From positions 62,001 to 126,000 of the forward strand of contig CALKEQ010000008.1 in assembly GCA_938084905.1 (NCBI GenBank): a stretch of DNA of 64,000 nt, in the 5' to 3' direction. Positions 16,239 to 26,490 of the stretch are shown here, piece by piece. The notes under the pieces were generated by a model that saw only the letters and a program-made list of their open reading frames with translations, was not told the DNA's origin and did not search any database. Made by a program: the position numbers and the translations under genes. The number at the start of each line of letters is the position of its first letter. Within the stretch, counting starts at the first letter, position 1. Source of the DNA: an uncultured bacterium (GTDB lineage: Bacteria > Desulfobacterota > Syntrophorhabdia > Syntrophorhabdales > JANXAF01).

Positions 16239-16267
16239 TTGACAGAGATTTGCATATGTGCTAAAAA
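16239..16267 (+). promoter_or_regulatory. Promoter for the hdr-flx operon
   Basis: TTGACA, 17 nt, TAAAAA. The -10 ends 11 nt before the hdrC ATG and no Shine-Dalgarno sequence fits between. A 10-bp palindrome AACGGCCGTT (16265-16274) covers the predicted start site and could be a second operator. Confidence 0.65.
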
Positions 16268-16278
16268 ACGGCCGTTAG

Positions 16279-16845
16279 ATGAAAGTGATAAATATCACAA
16301 AGGAGTTTGACTCCAAATTTATCGAGCAGGTTGCAAAGGAAAGCGGTGAGAATCCCTACCTTTGTTACCAGTGTGGGAATTGTACGGCAGGTTGTCCCTT
16401 CACAGAGTTCTTCGACTATCCTGTGAGCCAGATAATGAGACTTTTGCAACAGGGACAGAAGGAAACCATACTCCGTTCGAAGGCAATATGGCTTTGCGCA
16501 ACGTGCGAAACATGTACAACAAGATGTCCCTGTCAGATAGATGTAGCCCAGATAATGGATACACTCAGAGTGATAGCAAGAAGGGAAAACTACGTTTCCG
16601 AAAAGGAGATCAAACTGTTTTTTGACACTTTTCTCGAATCCCTCAAAAAACACGGAAGGGTATTCGAACTTGGAATTTTACTCGCCTATAATTTAAAGTC
16701 AGGCAAGATTTTTACTGATGTGGATCTTGGGCCAAAGGTCCTTCTCAAAGGAAAGATCCATTTACTTCCCACAAAAATAAAGGGGCAGGAGAAGGTTGAA
16801 AGTATATTCAGAAAATTGGCTGAAAGGGTATCTGGAAATGAATAA
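16279..16845 (+). CDS. hdrC: Heterodisulfide reductase subunit C-like protein
   Basis: 188 residues with two [4Fe-4S] motifs, C29-x2-C-x2-C-x3-CP and C73-x2-C-x2-C-x3-CP, as in HdrC. It passes electrons between HdrA and the catalytic HdrB. The C-terminal 60 residues are a basic tail without cysteines. First gene of the seven-gene hdrCBA-flxDCBA operon; hdrB overlaps its stop. Since there is no methanogen CoM/CoB chemistry here, the thiol partner is unknown; DsrC has been proposed in sulfate reducers. Confidence 0.92.
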   Translation: MKVINITKEFDSKFIEQVAKESGENPYLCYQCGNCTAGCPFTEFFDYPVSQIMRLLQQGQKETILRSKAIWLCATCETCTTRCPCQIDVAQIMDTLRVIARRENYVSEKEIKLFFDTFLESLKKHGRVFELGILLAYNLKSGKIFTDVDLGPKVLLKGKIHLLPTKIKGQEKVESIFRKLAERVSGNE

Positions 16846-17767
16846 CAGAAGGTACGCCTATTATTCTGGTTGTTCTTTAGAGAGCACTGCACGTGAGTAC
16901 AATGAGTCGTTAAAGGAGGTTTTCCGATTACTTAATATAGAGATAAAGGAGCCTGAGGATTGGAGCTGCTGCGGATCTAGCCCGGCCCACACAGTTGACC
17001 CTCTTCTTGCCTGTGCACTTGGAGCAAGGAATCTGGCACTCGTAGAGAAAATGGGTTTGGATGTGGTAATAGCTCCTTGTCCATCCTGCTTCACCGTTTT
17101 GAAAAGGGCCCACTTGAAGATGAAGAAGGATCCAGAGGTAAGAAAGAAGGTGAATGAAGTTATAGATGAACCTTACAATCTGAAAGTATCGCCTAAATCT
17201 GCTTTGCAGATCCTTTACGAAGATGTTCCACCTGAGAAGATATCAGAGATGGTCGTTTACGAAATCCCTGAACTTAAGGTTGCTCCATACTACGGCTGCA
17301 TTGTCACAAGACCCCCTGAAGTTGCGGAATTCGATGATGCGGAGAACCCTATTTCTATGGACAGAATTCTAGAGAGCGCGGGTATAGAGGTATGTGATTT
17401 TCCATTCAAGACCGAATGTTGTGGGGCAGCTTTCGGCATCGCAAAAAAGGAGATTGTGAATAGGCTTTCCTACAAGGTTATACAGATGGCGAAGGATTCA
17501 GGTGCGAACTGTATTGCAGTCTGCTGTCCCCTTTGCCAGCAAAATCTCGACCTAAGACAAGGTCAAATAAATAGGCTAATGGGAACAAATTTTCAGATCC
17601 CTGTCCTCTACTTTTCCCAGCTGCTAGGTCTGGTTTTCGGCATATCTCCGAAGAGACTGGGGATCGACAAACTGGTTGTGGATGCAAGCTGGATTACAAG
17701 ATCTATGAGGAAAGCTGAAAAAAAAGTTGGAAATAAAGAGAAAGAGCCAGAGGCGGAGGAAGAATGA
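16838..17767 (+). CDS. hdrB: Heterodisulfide reductase subunit B-like protein
   Basis: 309 residues with two CCG domains: SCCGSSPAHTVDP with APCPSC in the first, TECCGAAFGIAK with VCCPLCQQNL in the second. In characterised HdrB these hold the two unusual noncubane [4Fe-4S] clusters that reduce a disulfide. All expected cysteines appear present. I start it at the ATG at 16838 (ATGAATAA overlapping the hdrC stop), giving the usual YAYYSGCSLE start; the track call adds 14 non-conserved residues. Confidence 0.92.
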   Translation: MNNRRYAYYSGCSLESTAREYNESLKEVFRLLNIEIKEPEDWSCCGSSPAHTVDPLLACALGARNLALVEKMGLDVVIAPCPSCFTVLKRAHLKMKKDPEVRKKVNEVIDEPYNLKVSPKSALQILYEDVPPEKISEMVVYEIPELKVAPYYGCIVTRPPEVAEFDDAENPISMDRILESAGIEVCDFPFKTECCGAAFGIAKKEIVNRLSYKVIQMAKDSGANCIAVCCPLCQQNLDLRQGQINRLMGTNFQIPVLYFSQLLGLVFGISPKRLGIDKLVVDASWITRSMRKAEKKVGNKEKEPEAEEE

Positions 17768-19728
17768 GGGTAGGCGTATTCATCTGCCATTGTGGAAATA
17801 ACATTGCCGGTACCGTAGACGTACAGAAGGTTGCGGAAGAGATGAGAAAAATACCTGGTGTGGCGTACTCGACAACTTACGTGTACACATGCTCAGAGCC
17901 AGGCCAAAATGAAATAATAGAGGCCATAAAAAAATACAAGTTGGACAGGGTTGTTGTGGCGGCCTGCTCTCCAAGGATGCACGAGCTGACTTTCAGAAAG
18001 GCAGTTGAAAAGGCCTCTCTTAACAGATACTTTTTGGAGATGGCAAATATTAGAGAGCATATCTCCTGGGTAGGAGACGATAAAGAGCTTAATACCCAAA
18101 AAGCGATAGATGTTGTCAGAATGGCCGTTGCAAAGGTTATGAACAACAAGCCTCTCTTCTCCTCCTCTTTCAAACTGACAAAAAGGGTGCTAGTAATAGG
18201 TGGAGGGGTTGCGGGCATGCAGGCGGCACTCGACTGTGCGGACGGAGGACTCGACGTTGTGCTCGTTGAAAAAAGTCCAAGCATCGGTGGGATGATGGCA
18301 AGACTGGACAAGACATTTCCAACAATAGACTGTTCTATATGTATTCTTGGGCCAAAAATGGTTGATGTGGCACAAAATGAGAGGATAAAGCTTTACGCCT
18401 ACTCGGAGATTGAGGACGTGAAAGGTTACATAGGGAATTATGAGGTAACCATTAGAAAGAAGGCCACATACGTGGACTGGAATAAATGTACAGGATGCGG
18501 TCTTTGCATGGAGAAGTGTCCCTCTAAGAATGCTTATGATTACTTCAACTTCGGAATCGCTCCCACAAGGGCGATAAACATACCATTTCCGCAGGCCATA
18601 CCTAAGAAGGCTAAAATCGATCCCAACTACTGTCGTTACTTTTTAAAAGGGAAGTGCGGTGTCTGCGCGAAAATCTGCCCAACCAAGGCAATAGATTATG
18701 ATATGAAGGACGAGCTTGTAAAAGAAGATGTGGGTGCCATAATAGTGGCAACGGGCTACAGCCTAATGGGGGTTGAGAATTTTCCGGAATATGGGGGCGG
18801 CAAGTATAAGGATGTTATAACTGGCATCCAGTATGAAAGGATACTCAACGCATCTGGCCCGACTGGAGGTCACATAAAGAGACCTTCTGACGGAAAGGAA
18901 CCTGAAACTGTTGTCTTCATATCCTGTTGTGGCTCAAGGGACAAATCAGTTGGAATCCCTTACTGTTCAAATTTCTGCTGTATGTACATTGCCAAGCAGG
19001 CCATACTGACCAAAGATCACCTTCCCAAATCTCAGTCCTACGTCTTCTACATGGATATAAGAGCCCCAGGAAAAGGTTATGACGAGTTCACAAGGAGAGC
19101 TCAGGAAGAATATGGGGTAAGGTACATAAGGGGAAGGGTTTCTAAAATATATCCCAGGGGGGAAAAGCTTATCGTAAGAGGGGCTGACACACTTTTGGGA
19201 ATACAGGTAGAGGTGGAGGCTGATCTTGTTGTCCTTGCAAACGCCGTCATTTCCAATCCGGACGCTGCAAAACTTGCCGAGAAGCTGCGAATCTCGTACG
19301 ATACCTTCGGTTTTTATGTTGAATCTCACCCAAAACTTCGCCCTGTTGAGACGAACACTTCCGGAGTCTTTCTCGCGGGTGCTTGCCAGGGACCGAAAGA
19401 TATACCTGCCTCTGTTAGCCAAGGTAGCGCAGCTGCCTCAAAGGTGCTTGCCTTATTTTCAAAGGACGTTTTGGAGTCTGACCCTCAGGTCTCCTACGTT
19501 AATCCAAATGTGTGTGTCGGATGCATGAAATGCGTGAAAACTTGTCCATTCGGTGCAATAAAGGAGGAGGAACTTAGGGACGGAAGAAAGGTGGCTAAAG
19601 TTATAGAGACCGTCTGTGCTGGATGCGGAATCTGTACCTCTACTTGCCCTTGCGGAGCAATTCAGTTACAGCACTTCACTGATAACCAAATACTTGCGGA
19701 GGTTTACGCCTTTGCCTCAGGAAAGTAA
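17764..19728 (+). CDS. hdrA: Heterodisulfide reductase subunit A-like FAD protein
   Basis: 654 residues. VGVFICHCG at the start is an HdrA N-terminal cysteine motif. The Rossmann FAD motif VLVIGGGVAGMQAALDC follows at about residue 140, then DCSICILGPKM. Four ferredoxin-type motifs are visible: CTGCGLCMEKCP, CRYFLKGKCGVCAKICP, and the C-terminal pair CVGCMKCVKTCP and CAGCGICTSTCP. The FAD is the bifurcating centre in studied HdrA. Starts with an ATGA overlap on hdrB. With MvhD-like and NADH-type partners encoded next, the complex probably splits electrons between ferredoxin and a disulfide. Confidence 0.94.
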   Translation: MRVGVFICHCGNNIAGTVDVQKVAEEMRKIPGVAYSTTYVYTCSEPGQNEIIEAIKKYKLDRVVVAACSPRMHELTFRKAVEKASLNRYFLEMANIREHISWVGDDKELNTQKAIDVVRMAVAKVMNNKPLFSSSFKLTKRVLVIGGGVAGMQAALDCADGGLDVVLVEKSPSIGGMMARLDKTFPTIDCSICILGPKMVDVAQNERIKLYAYSEIEDVKGYIGNYEVTIRKKATYVDWNKCTGCGLCMEKCPSKNAYDYFNFGIAPTRAINIPFPQAIPKKAKIDPNYCRYFLKGKCGVCAKICPTKAIDYDMKDELVKEDVGAIIVATGYSLMGVENFPEYGGGKYKDVITGIQYERILNASGPTGGHIKRPSDGKEPETVVFISCCGSRDKSVGIPYCSNFCCMYIAKQAILTKDHLPKSQSYVFYMDIRAPGKGYDEFTRRAQEEYGVRYIRGRVSKIYPRGEKLIVRGADTLLGIQVEVEADLVVLANAVISNPDAAKLAEKLRISYDTFGFYVESHPKLRPVETNTSGVFLAGACQGPKDIPASVSQGSAAASKVLALFSKDVLESDPQVSYVNPNVCVGCMKCVKTCPFGAIKEEELRDGRKVAKVIETVCAGCGICTSTCPCGAIQLQHFTDNQILAEVYAFASGK

Positions 19729-20146
19729 AAAGGAGCTAAGAATTATAGGCTTCCTCTGTAACTGGTGTTCTTACGGTGGTGCAGATACAGCAGGTGTGAG
19801 CAGATTCAAACAACCTACAGATCTGAGAATAGTCAGGGTTCCCTGCTCAGGAAGGGTAGACCCTCTTTTCGTTGTCCGGGCTTTCCTTTCAGGTGCTGAT
19901 GGGGTTTTGGTTTCCGGATGTCATCCTAGGGATTGTCATTACTCTGATGGGAACTATTACGCGAGAAGAAGGCTAGAGATGCTCAAGAGACTTTTGCCTT
20001 TCTTTGGAATAGACGATAGAAGGTTCCACTATACATGGGTTTCCGCATCAGAGGGAGAGAGGTGGCAAAGGGTCGTTACAGAATTCACAAAAGTAATTCA
20101 TGGACTCGGTCCATTAAAGATAGAAGAGGGAGAGGAAATTGGTTGA
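19712..20146 (+). CDS. flxD: MvhD/FlxD-like [2Fe-2S] electron-transfer subunit
   Basis: 144 residues from a TTG at 19712 that sits 9 nt after a GGAGG inside the end of hdrA; the track start 32 codons earlier has no support and lies in the hdrA frame shadow. Conserved features: FLCNWCSYGGADTAG, VRVPCSGRVDPLFVVRAF, GADGVLVSGCHPRDCHY. In methanogens MvhD links a hydrogenase to HdrA; in the bacterial Flx-Hdr type it links the NADH-oxidising module to HdrA. No hydrogenase large subunit is present here, which supports the second role. Confidence 0.88.
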   Translation: MPQESKKELRIIGFLCNWCSYGGADTAGVSRFKQPTDLRIVRVPCSGRVDPLFVVRAFLSGADGVLVSGCHPRDCHYSDGNYYARRRLEMLKRLLPFFGIDDRRFHYTWVSASEGERWQRVVTEFTKVIHGLGPLKIEEGEEIG

Positions 20147-21083
20147 ACTGAAAGAGAAAATTTCAGAGGTTTTTAGGGATACTAACCTCGTAATATGCTG
20201 GAGGGAAGGTTTCGATCCCATACACGCAACACCTCATTTTGTACGGGAGGAAAGTCAAATAGAAGACTCCATTTTTAACCTTTTCTGCGTTCACAACCTT
20301 TGCGTGTATCTGCCTTTTTTAAAAGAAAAAGCGGGCATCCTTGTCAAAGGTTGTGATTCGCGAACCTTAATCCAGTTTTTACAGGAAGGCTTAATAAGGA
20401 GAGAGGATGTAGTTATCATAGGGATCAGTTGTCGGGGAATAATTGACGTGGGAAAGTTAATGAGGGAAGTTCTATATGAGGCTGTAACTGGAGTCTCAAT
20501 AGATGGGGATTCTATAAAGGTAAAAACTGTGAGTCGTGAAAGGGAGTTCCAACTGACTTCCCTTTTGGCAGACAAGTGTAAAATATGCAGGTACCCAAAT
20601 CCTCTCATATACGATCATCTTATCGGAGAACCTGTCGAATCGAAGGTATCGTGGGATATGGCGTACGAGGACATAAGGGAATTTGAGAAAAAACCCTTAG
20701 AGGATAGGCTCTCTTTTTGGACTAAGGAAATCGGAAAATGTATAAGATGCTACGCGTGCAGGAACGCATGTCCTTTGTGTATCTGCAGAGATAGGTGTAT
20801 TGCCGAGACGAGGGATCCTCACTTTACAAGCCAATCCGTTGAGCTCAAAGAAAAGTTCATGTTCCACTTTATCCACGCGGTCCACCTGGCGGGAAGATGC
20901 GTCGAGTGTGGTGAGTGTGAGAGAGCATGCCCTGTTGGGATTCCGGTTAAGATGATGAAAAAGAAGATAAATCTGGAAATGAAGGAGCTTTTTGACTATG
21001 AAACAGGAATAAACGTGGATGACAAGCCTCCAATGTACACCTTTAAAGCGGAGGAGGAGAAAATTAAGGAGCACGAACTTTAA
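20139..21083 (+). CDS. flxC: Iron-sulfur subunit of the Flx-Hdr complex (FrhB/FlxC-like)
   Basis: 314 residues. The first half resembles the coenzyme F420 hydrogenase/dehydrogenase beta family (VKGCDSRTLIQFLQEGLIRREDVVIIGISCRG and DKCKICRYPNPLIYDHLIGEPV). The second half carries a ferredoxin-like region CIRCYACRNACPLCICRDRC and CVECGECERACPVGIP. Starts at TTG with GGGAGAGG upstream and an 8-nt overlap on flxD. Probably wires the NADH-oxidising flavin to the Hdr module. The Flx letter is assigned by neighbourhood and is less certain than the family. Confidence 0.8.
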   Translation: MVELKEKISEVFRDTNLVICWREGFDPIHATPHFVREESQIEDSIFNLFCVHNLCVYLPFLKEKAGILVKGCDSRTLIQFLQEGLIRREDVVIIGISCRGIIDVGKLMREVLYEAVTGVSIDGDSIKVKTVSREREFQLTSLLADKCKICRYPNPLIYDHLIGEPVESKVSWDMAYEDIREFEKKPLEDRLSFWTKEIGKCIRCYACRNACPLCICRDRCIAETRDPHFTSQSVELKEKFMFHFIHAVHLAGRCVECGECERACPVGIPVKMMKKKINLEMKELFDYETGINVDDKPPMYTFKAEEEKIKEHEL

Positions 21084-22135
21084 TGGAAAGGATAGGTTTT
21101 TTAAAAAAGGAAAAAATTGAAGAATACCTCCAATCCCTCTCCAAAAAAGGTGAGCTCTACGTTCCCGTGGATGTAGGTAGGGCTGTAAAATTTGAAAAAT
21201 ACCTCACCGGATCTTCCATATGTCTTGATAGACCACCAACCTTGCCACCCAAGTCTGTAATCTACCCCCAGAGTGAAAGGCTGTTTAAGTTCAAGTTCAA
21301 AAAGGATGAGGGGAATGTGGATCTTATTGAGATAGAGGAGGTTGAGGATACAAAAAAAAGGATCATATTTGGAGCTAGACCCTGTGATTCAGCGGGTTTT
21401 TCTGTTATAGACAATGTCTTTATTCAGACGGATACGCCTGACGTTTACTACGAAAGAAGGAGAATGAACTCCTTTATTGCTGCAAAAGCCTGTGACAAAC
21501 CATCTGCTGGATGCTTCTGCATTGCAGTTGGCGGGGGGCCATTCGATGATTCCGGTTCAGACGCCCTAATCACCGAGCTTGAGGAGGGCTACTTAATAGA
21601 GGCTAAAACCGAAAAGGGAAGTCTTTTTCTTGACTGGGAATTGATTGAGCCTGGTGATGACCACCTTGAAAAAAAGTTGAAGAAGAAGGAAGAATCTGAA
21701 AGACTCCTCAGCGAGTATTTAGGGGAATTGAAAAAGATAGAGCCCCTTGATCCAAAAACGGAAAGCTTTAACGATGAGAATTTCTGGAAGAGACACCTAT
21801 CCAAGTGCATAAGCTGCGGTCTCTGCACCTACCTTTGTCCTACATGCTACTGCTTCAATATAACCGACGAAAAGAAGATATTTGAAGGAGAGAGGATCAG
21901 GAGCTGGGATTCCTGCATGTTCTTCCATTTCACCCTTGAAGCAAGCGGACATAACCCTAGGCCTGATAAATTCAAAAGGTTTAGAAACAGAGTTGGCCAT
22001 AAGTTCATGTTCTATCCTGAGAAGTACTCTCAACTGATAGCTTGCTGTGGATGTGGAAGATGTATAAGGTTCTGCCCCGTTTCCGTAGACATAAGGGAAG
22101 TTGTTTTTGAGTTGCAAAAACCAAGAAGGGTGTAA
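21083..22135 (+). CDS. flxB: Iron-sulfur subunit of the Flx-Hdr complex (AsrA / hydrogenase beta-like, FlxB)
   Basis: 350 residues, similar in plan to anaerobic sulfite reductase subunit A and NAD-linked hydrogenase beta subunits: IIFGARPCDSAGFSVIDNVF in the N-terminal half, then two four-cysteine motifs CISCGLCTYLCPTCYCF and CCGCGRCIRFCPVSVDIREV near residues 235 and 325. Starts by TAATG stop-start overlap on flxC. Together with FlxA it should take electrons from NAD(P)H. A sulfite reductase catalytic subunit (AsrC) is absent, so an Asr operon is unlikely. Confidence 0.84.
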   Translation: MERIGFLKKEKIEEYLQSLSKKGELYVPVDVGRAVKFEKYLTGSSICLDRPPTLPPKSVIYPQSERLFKFKFKKDEGNVDLIEIEEVEDTKKRIIFGARPCDSAGFSVIDNVFIQTDTPDVYYERRRMNSFIAAKACDKPSAGCFCIAVGGGPFDDSGSDALITELEEGYLIEAKTEKGSLFLDWELIEPGDDHLEKKLKKKEESERLLSEYLGELKKIEPLDPKTESFNDENFWKRHLSKCISCGLCTYLCPTCYCFNITDEKKIFEGERIRSWDSCMFFHFTLEASGHNPRPDKFKRFRNRVGHKFMFYPEKYSQLIACCGCGRCIRFCPVSVDIREVVFELQKPRRV

Positions 22136-22139
22136 AGGA

Positions 22140-22979
22140 ATGGGACCAAAAAAGAATCCCTACCTCCCTGAAATTGTGACAGTAGTAAGAATAATTGAGG
22201 AAACCCCAACTATAAAATCCCTTCAGGTCGTCTTTGACGATCCTGAAAGGATGAAAAATTTCAAATTTGAACCTGGACAGGTTGGTCAACTTTCAGTTTT
22301 CGGAGTTGGGGAGGCAACCTTTGTAATAAACTCACCACCCACAAGGAAGGAATATCTCCAGTTCAGTGTGATGAAGGTGGGTGAGGTTACATCTGCCATA
22401 CACGAACTCCATGAGGGAGATAAACTTGGGCTTCGCGCACCCCTTGGAAATTGGTTTCCTTATGAAAGTATGAAGGGAAGAAATATTCTGTTCATCGGAG
22501 GGGGTATAGGGCTTGCTCCTCTTAGAACCCTGATTCTTTTTATGCTCGACAACAGAAAGGATTACGGCAGAATTACGATCCTTTACGGAGCAAGAACACC
22601 TATAGATTTATGTTATAAGGAGGATTTAAAGGATTGGGGATCTAGGGATGATGTGGATTTAGTCCTTACAGTTGATAATGAATATCCAGGATGGGACAAA
22701 AAAGTTGGTCTTGTTCCAAACGTTCTTTTAGAGATGGCCCCAAAGCCTGACAACACAGTTGCAATAACTTGTGGTCCACCTATAATGATAAAGTACACAC
22801 TTATTGCGTTGAGCAAACTCGGTTTTAAGGACGAGGACATAATTACCACTTTGGAGAGGCGGATGAAGTGCGGCATTGGACTTTGCGGCAGGTGTAACAT
22901 AGGTTCTAAGTACGTCTGTAAGGATGGTCCTGTTTTTTCCCTCGCCCAGTTAAAGTCTCTCCCTCAAGAAGAGTACTAG
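22140..22979 (+). CDS. flxA: FAD/NAD(P)-binding subunit of the Flx-Hdr complex (AsrB / FlxA-like)
   Basis: 279 residues of the ferredoxin-NADP reductase-like family that also holds hydrogenase gamma, AsrB and PyrK: FEPGQVGQLSVFGVGEATFVI (FAD), ILFIGGGIGLAPLRTLI (NAD), VAITCGPPIMIKYT, and a C-terminal [2Fe-2S] site RRMKCGIGLCGRCNIGSKYVCKDG. It is the likely entry point for NADH. I use the ATG at 22140, four bases after flxB; the track start 39 nt upstream lies inside flxB. Last gene of the operon. Confidence 0.88.
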   Translation: MGPKKNPYLPEIVTVVRIIEETPTIKSLQVVFDDPERMKNFKFEPGQVGQLSVFGVGEATFVINSPPTRKEYLQFSVMKVGEVTSAIHELHEGDKLGLRAPLGNWFPYESMKGRNILFIGGGIGLAPLRTLILFMLDNRKDYGRITILYGARTPIDLCYKEDLKDWGSRDDVDLVLTVDNEYPGWDKKVGLVPNVLLEMAPKPDNTVAITCGPPIMIKYTLIALSKLGFKDEDIITTLERRMKCGIGLCGRCNIGSKYVCKDGPVFSLAQLKSLPQEEY

Positions 22980-22995
22980 ATTTGCTTTTTCCTGA

Positions 22996-24312
<1,317 letters not shown>

Positions 24313-24340
24313 CAACTTCGAAGTCGATTTGACTTTTAAG

Positions 24341-24369
24341 TTGACAACGGAAGTTCAGTTTGTTAACAA
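24341..24369 (+). promoter_or_regulatory. Promoter for the first liv operon
   Basis: TTGACA, 17 nt, TAACAA, in the 82 bp between purA and livK. A 10-bp palindrome ACTTCGAAGT lies upstream at 24315-24324 and may be a regulator site. Confidence 0.6.
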
Positions 24370-24394
24370 TTTCAAAAAAAGGAAGGGGGATAAA

Positions 24395-25600
24395 ATGAGA
24401 GAGAAAGGCTTGTTAGCTTTAATTTTTGTTTTCTTTTTTGTCCTTTTTAGCCCGGCCTTTGCGCAGAAAACGATAAAGGTTGGGATTGTTGATACGTACA
24501 CTGGACCTGCAACCACATTCACCTTTGACGTAAGAGATGCCTTTGATCTCGTAGTAAAAGACGTAAACAAGAAGGGTGGGGTTCTAGGAAGAAAGATCGA
24601 GTACACAACAAGGGATGAGAAGTTCAAGCCAGATGTAGGGCTTGCAATGGCAAAGGAGCTTCTTCTAAAAGAGCGAGTGGATATACTGATGGGTACTATA
24701 AACAGTGCTACCGCTTTGGCAATCTCTGATTTGGCCAAAAAGGAGAAAGTTCCCTTCTTCGTCACATTTGCAAAAAGCGACAAAATAACGGGAGAAAAGG
24801 GTCACAGGTACGTTTTCGGAATGAATGAGAATACTGAGATGGCAGGTAGGGCCGCTGCCTATGCTCTCTCAAAGATGCCGTACACAAAGTACTGGATTGC
24901 TGGCGATGATTACGAGTACGGACACGCAATTGCCTCTGCTGTTTGGAGACACCTAAAGAGGTTAAAGCCGGAGGTTGAAAAAATCGGGGAGACCTGGTGG
25001 AAAGTGGGAGAGGCAGATTTTACCCCTTACATAACTCAGATACTTGCTGCAAAGCCTGACTTTATAATAGTTGCTACTGGTGGCGCTGGTATGGTTAATT
25101 TCCAGAGAGCTGCAAAGGCGACTGGTCTAGCCTCTAAAATTCCGTTTTACCAGCACACCGCAATTGAGCATTCCGTTCTTTCACCACAGGGACTTAACGC
25201 ACCTGAAGGAGTGTGGGGTACCTGTAACTACCTCTTCTACTATCCTGACACAAAAGAGAACAGGGAATTTGTTGAGGAATTCAGAAAGGCGTACAACAGG
25301 TATCCAAAGGTCGGTGCACTTTACGGTTATGTGACAGCCAAGTTCATTGTGGAAGGTTTTAAAAAAGCGAAAACCATTGACAAGGAGAAATTCATAGATG
25401 CCATTGAAGGGATGAGTGTAGATAGCCCTGTTGGGAAACTTGAGCTTAGAAAATGTGATCATCAACTCGTTCTTCCAATGTACTTTGGAAGAACCAAAAA
25501 GGTTGGGGGATGGGATTTTCTCATAGCTGGAGATTTGCAAACAATCCCTGGAAAGGACTACATGCCACCATGTGAGGAGGTTCTGAAGCTGAGGAAATAA
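24395..25600 (+). CDS. livK: Branched-chain amino acid-type ABC transporter, substrate-binding protein (system 1)
   Basis: 401 residues from the ATG at 24395, which has GGAAGGGGG upstream and opens a signal peptide (KGLLALIFVFFFVLFSPAFAQ). The track start 22 codons earlier runs through the promoter. The mature part is a type I periplasmic-binding fold (IKVGIVDTYTGPA, VNKKGGVLGRKIEY, ILMGTINSATALAISDLAKKEKVPFF). Such proteins bind amino acids but also amides, urea or aromatic acids. First gene of livKHMGF, a complete transporter. Confidence 0.9.
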   Translation: MREKGLLALIFVFFFVLFSPAFAQKTIKVGIVDTYTGPATTFTFDVRDAFDLVVKDVNKKGGVLGRKIEYTTRDEKFKPDVGLAMAKELLLKERVDILMGTINSATALAISDLAKKEKVPFFVTFAKSDKITGEKGHRYVFGMNENTEMAGRAAAYALSKMPYTKYWIAGDDYEYGHAIASAVWRHLKRLKPEVEKIGETWWKVGEADFTPYITQILAAKPDFIIVATGGAGMVNFQRAAKATGLASKIPFYQHTAIEHSVLSPQGLNAPEGVWGTCNYLFYYPDTKENREFVEEFRKAYNRYPKVGALYGYVTAKFIVEGFKKAKTIDKEKFIDAIEGMSVDSPVGKLELRKCDHQLVLPMYFGRTKKVGGWDFLIAGDLQTIPGKDYMPPCEEVLKLRK

Positions 25601-25603
25601 AAG

Positions 25604-26485
25604 TTGGATCTATATGCCGTTCTCTCGCAGATCCTTGTTGGATTAAGCAGGACTGTAATTCTCTTCATAGTTTCCTCAGGTTTGAGTCTCATATTGGGGG
25701 TCCTAAGGATCCCCAATGTGGCCCATGGTTCCCTGTACATGATAGGGGCCTATGCGGCATATACAATTTCCAAATACTTTGGAGGTCAGGACACTGGATT
25801 CTGGGTAGCCCTTTTTGGTGCCCCCCTTTTTGTTGCTTTTTTGAGCTTTATCGTTGAAAGAAGTGTCTTCCAGTTCCTTTATGAACGTGAGCATCTTATG
25901 CTCGTACTTTTAACTTTCGGTTTTTCCCTTATTTTCGGCGATCTTGTAAAGCTTGTATGGGGAGGAGAGTACAAGACTGTTCCGGTTCCAAGAATTTTTC
26001 AAGGTTACATTCTTCTCTTTGAGCATCTCCATCTTCCCATATACAATGCATTTTTGATCATCATCGGACCGGTTGTTGCTTTACTTTTGTGGCTTTTTGT
26101 GAACAAAACGAAGATGGGGAAAATTTCGAGAGCAGCTGCTGTTGACAGGGAGATGGTGGGAGCGGTAGGCATAAACGTTAGCTGGGTCTTTGGCGTGACA
26201 TTTGTAATAGGCTGCTTCCTTGCAGGACTCGGAGGAATGCTTGTGGCTCCAACAATAAGCGTAACACTTGGAATGGACCATAGTCTCATTATGGAGTCTT
26301 TCCTTATAGTGATAATAGGAGGTCTGGGGAACATCTGGGGTGCGCTACTTGGAGCGCTTATCTTTGGGCTTACACAATCCCTTGGTATCCTTTTGTGGCC
26401 TCAGTTTGGAATCGTCTTTCCCTATGCTGCTGTAGTCCTCGTTTTGGTTTTTAAACCGAAGGGTCTACTTAAGTCGACGTGGTGA
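25604..26485 (+). CDS. livH: Liv-type ABC transporter permease LivH (system 1)
   Basis: 293 residues, about eight membrane helices. Family marks: LILGVLRIPNVAHGSLYMIGAYAAY, FGFSLIFGDLVKLVWGGEY, GINVSWVFGVTFVIGCFLAGLGGMLVAP and GGLGNIWGALLGALIFGLTQ. Starts at TTG 25604, 3 nt after livK, with GAGG 9 nt upstream. Confidence 0.92.
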   Translation: MDLYAVLSQILVGLSRTVILFIVSSGLSLILGVLRIPNVAHGSLYMIGAYAAYTISKYFGGQDTGFWVALFGAPLFVAFLSFIVERSVFQFLYEREHLMLVLLTFGFSLIFGDLVKLVWGGEYKTVPVPRIFQGYILLFEHLHLPIYNAFLIIIGPVVALLLWLFVNKTKMGKISRAAAVDREMVGAVGINVSWVFGVTFVIGCFLAGLGGMLVAPTISVTLGMDHSLIMESFLIVIIGGLGNIWGALLGALIFGLTQSLGILLWPQFGIVFPYAAVVLVLVFKPKGLLKSTW

Positions 26486-26490
26486 AATTT

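Noticed and set aside
19616-19711. N-terminal extension of flxD in the ORF track
   Set aside because: It lies in a second frame of hdrA with no conservation; TTG 19712 has a well-placed GGAGG.
20139-22979. Anaerobic sulfite reductase (asrABC) operon
   Set aside because: AsrA- and AsrB-like subunits are present but no AsrC siroheme protein; the hdr neighbours indicate a Flx-Hdr complex instead.
24329-24394. N-terminal extension of livK1 in the ORF track
   Set aside because: It is translated promoter sequence; the signal peptide and SD place the start at 24395.
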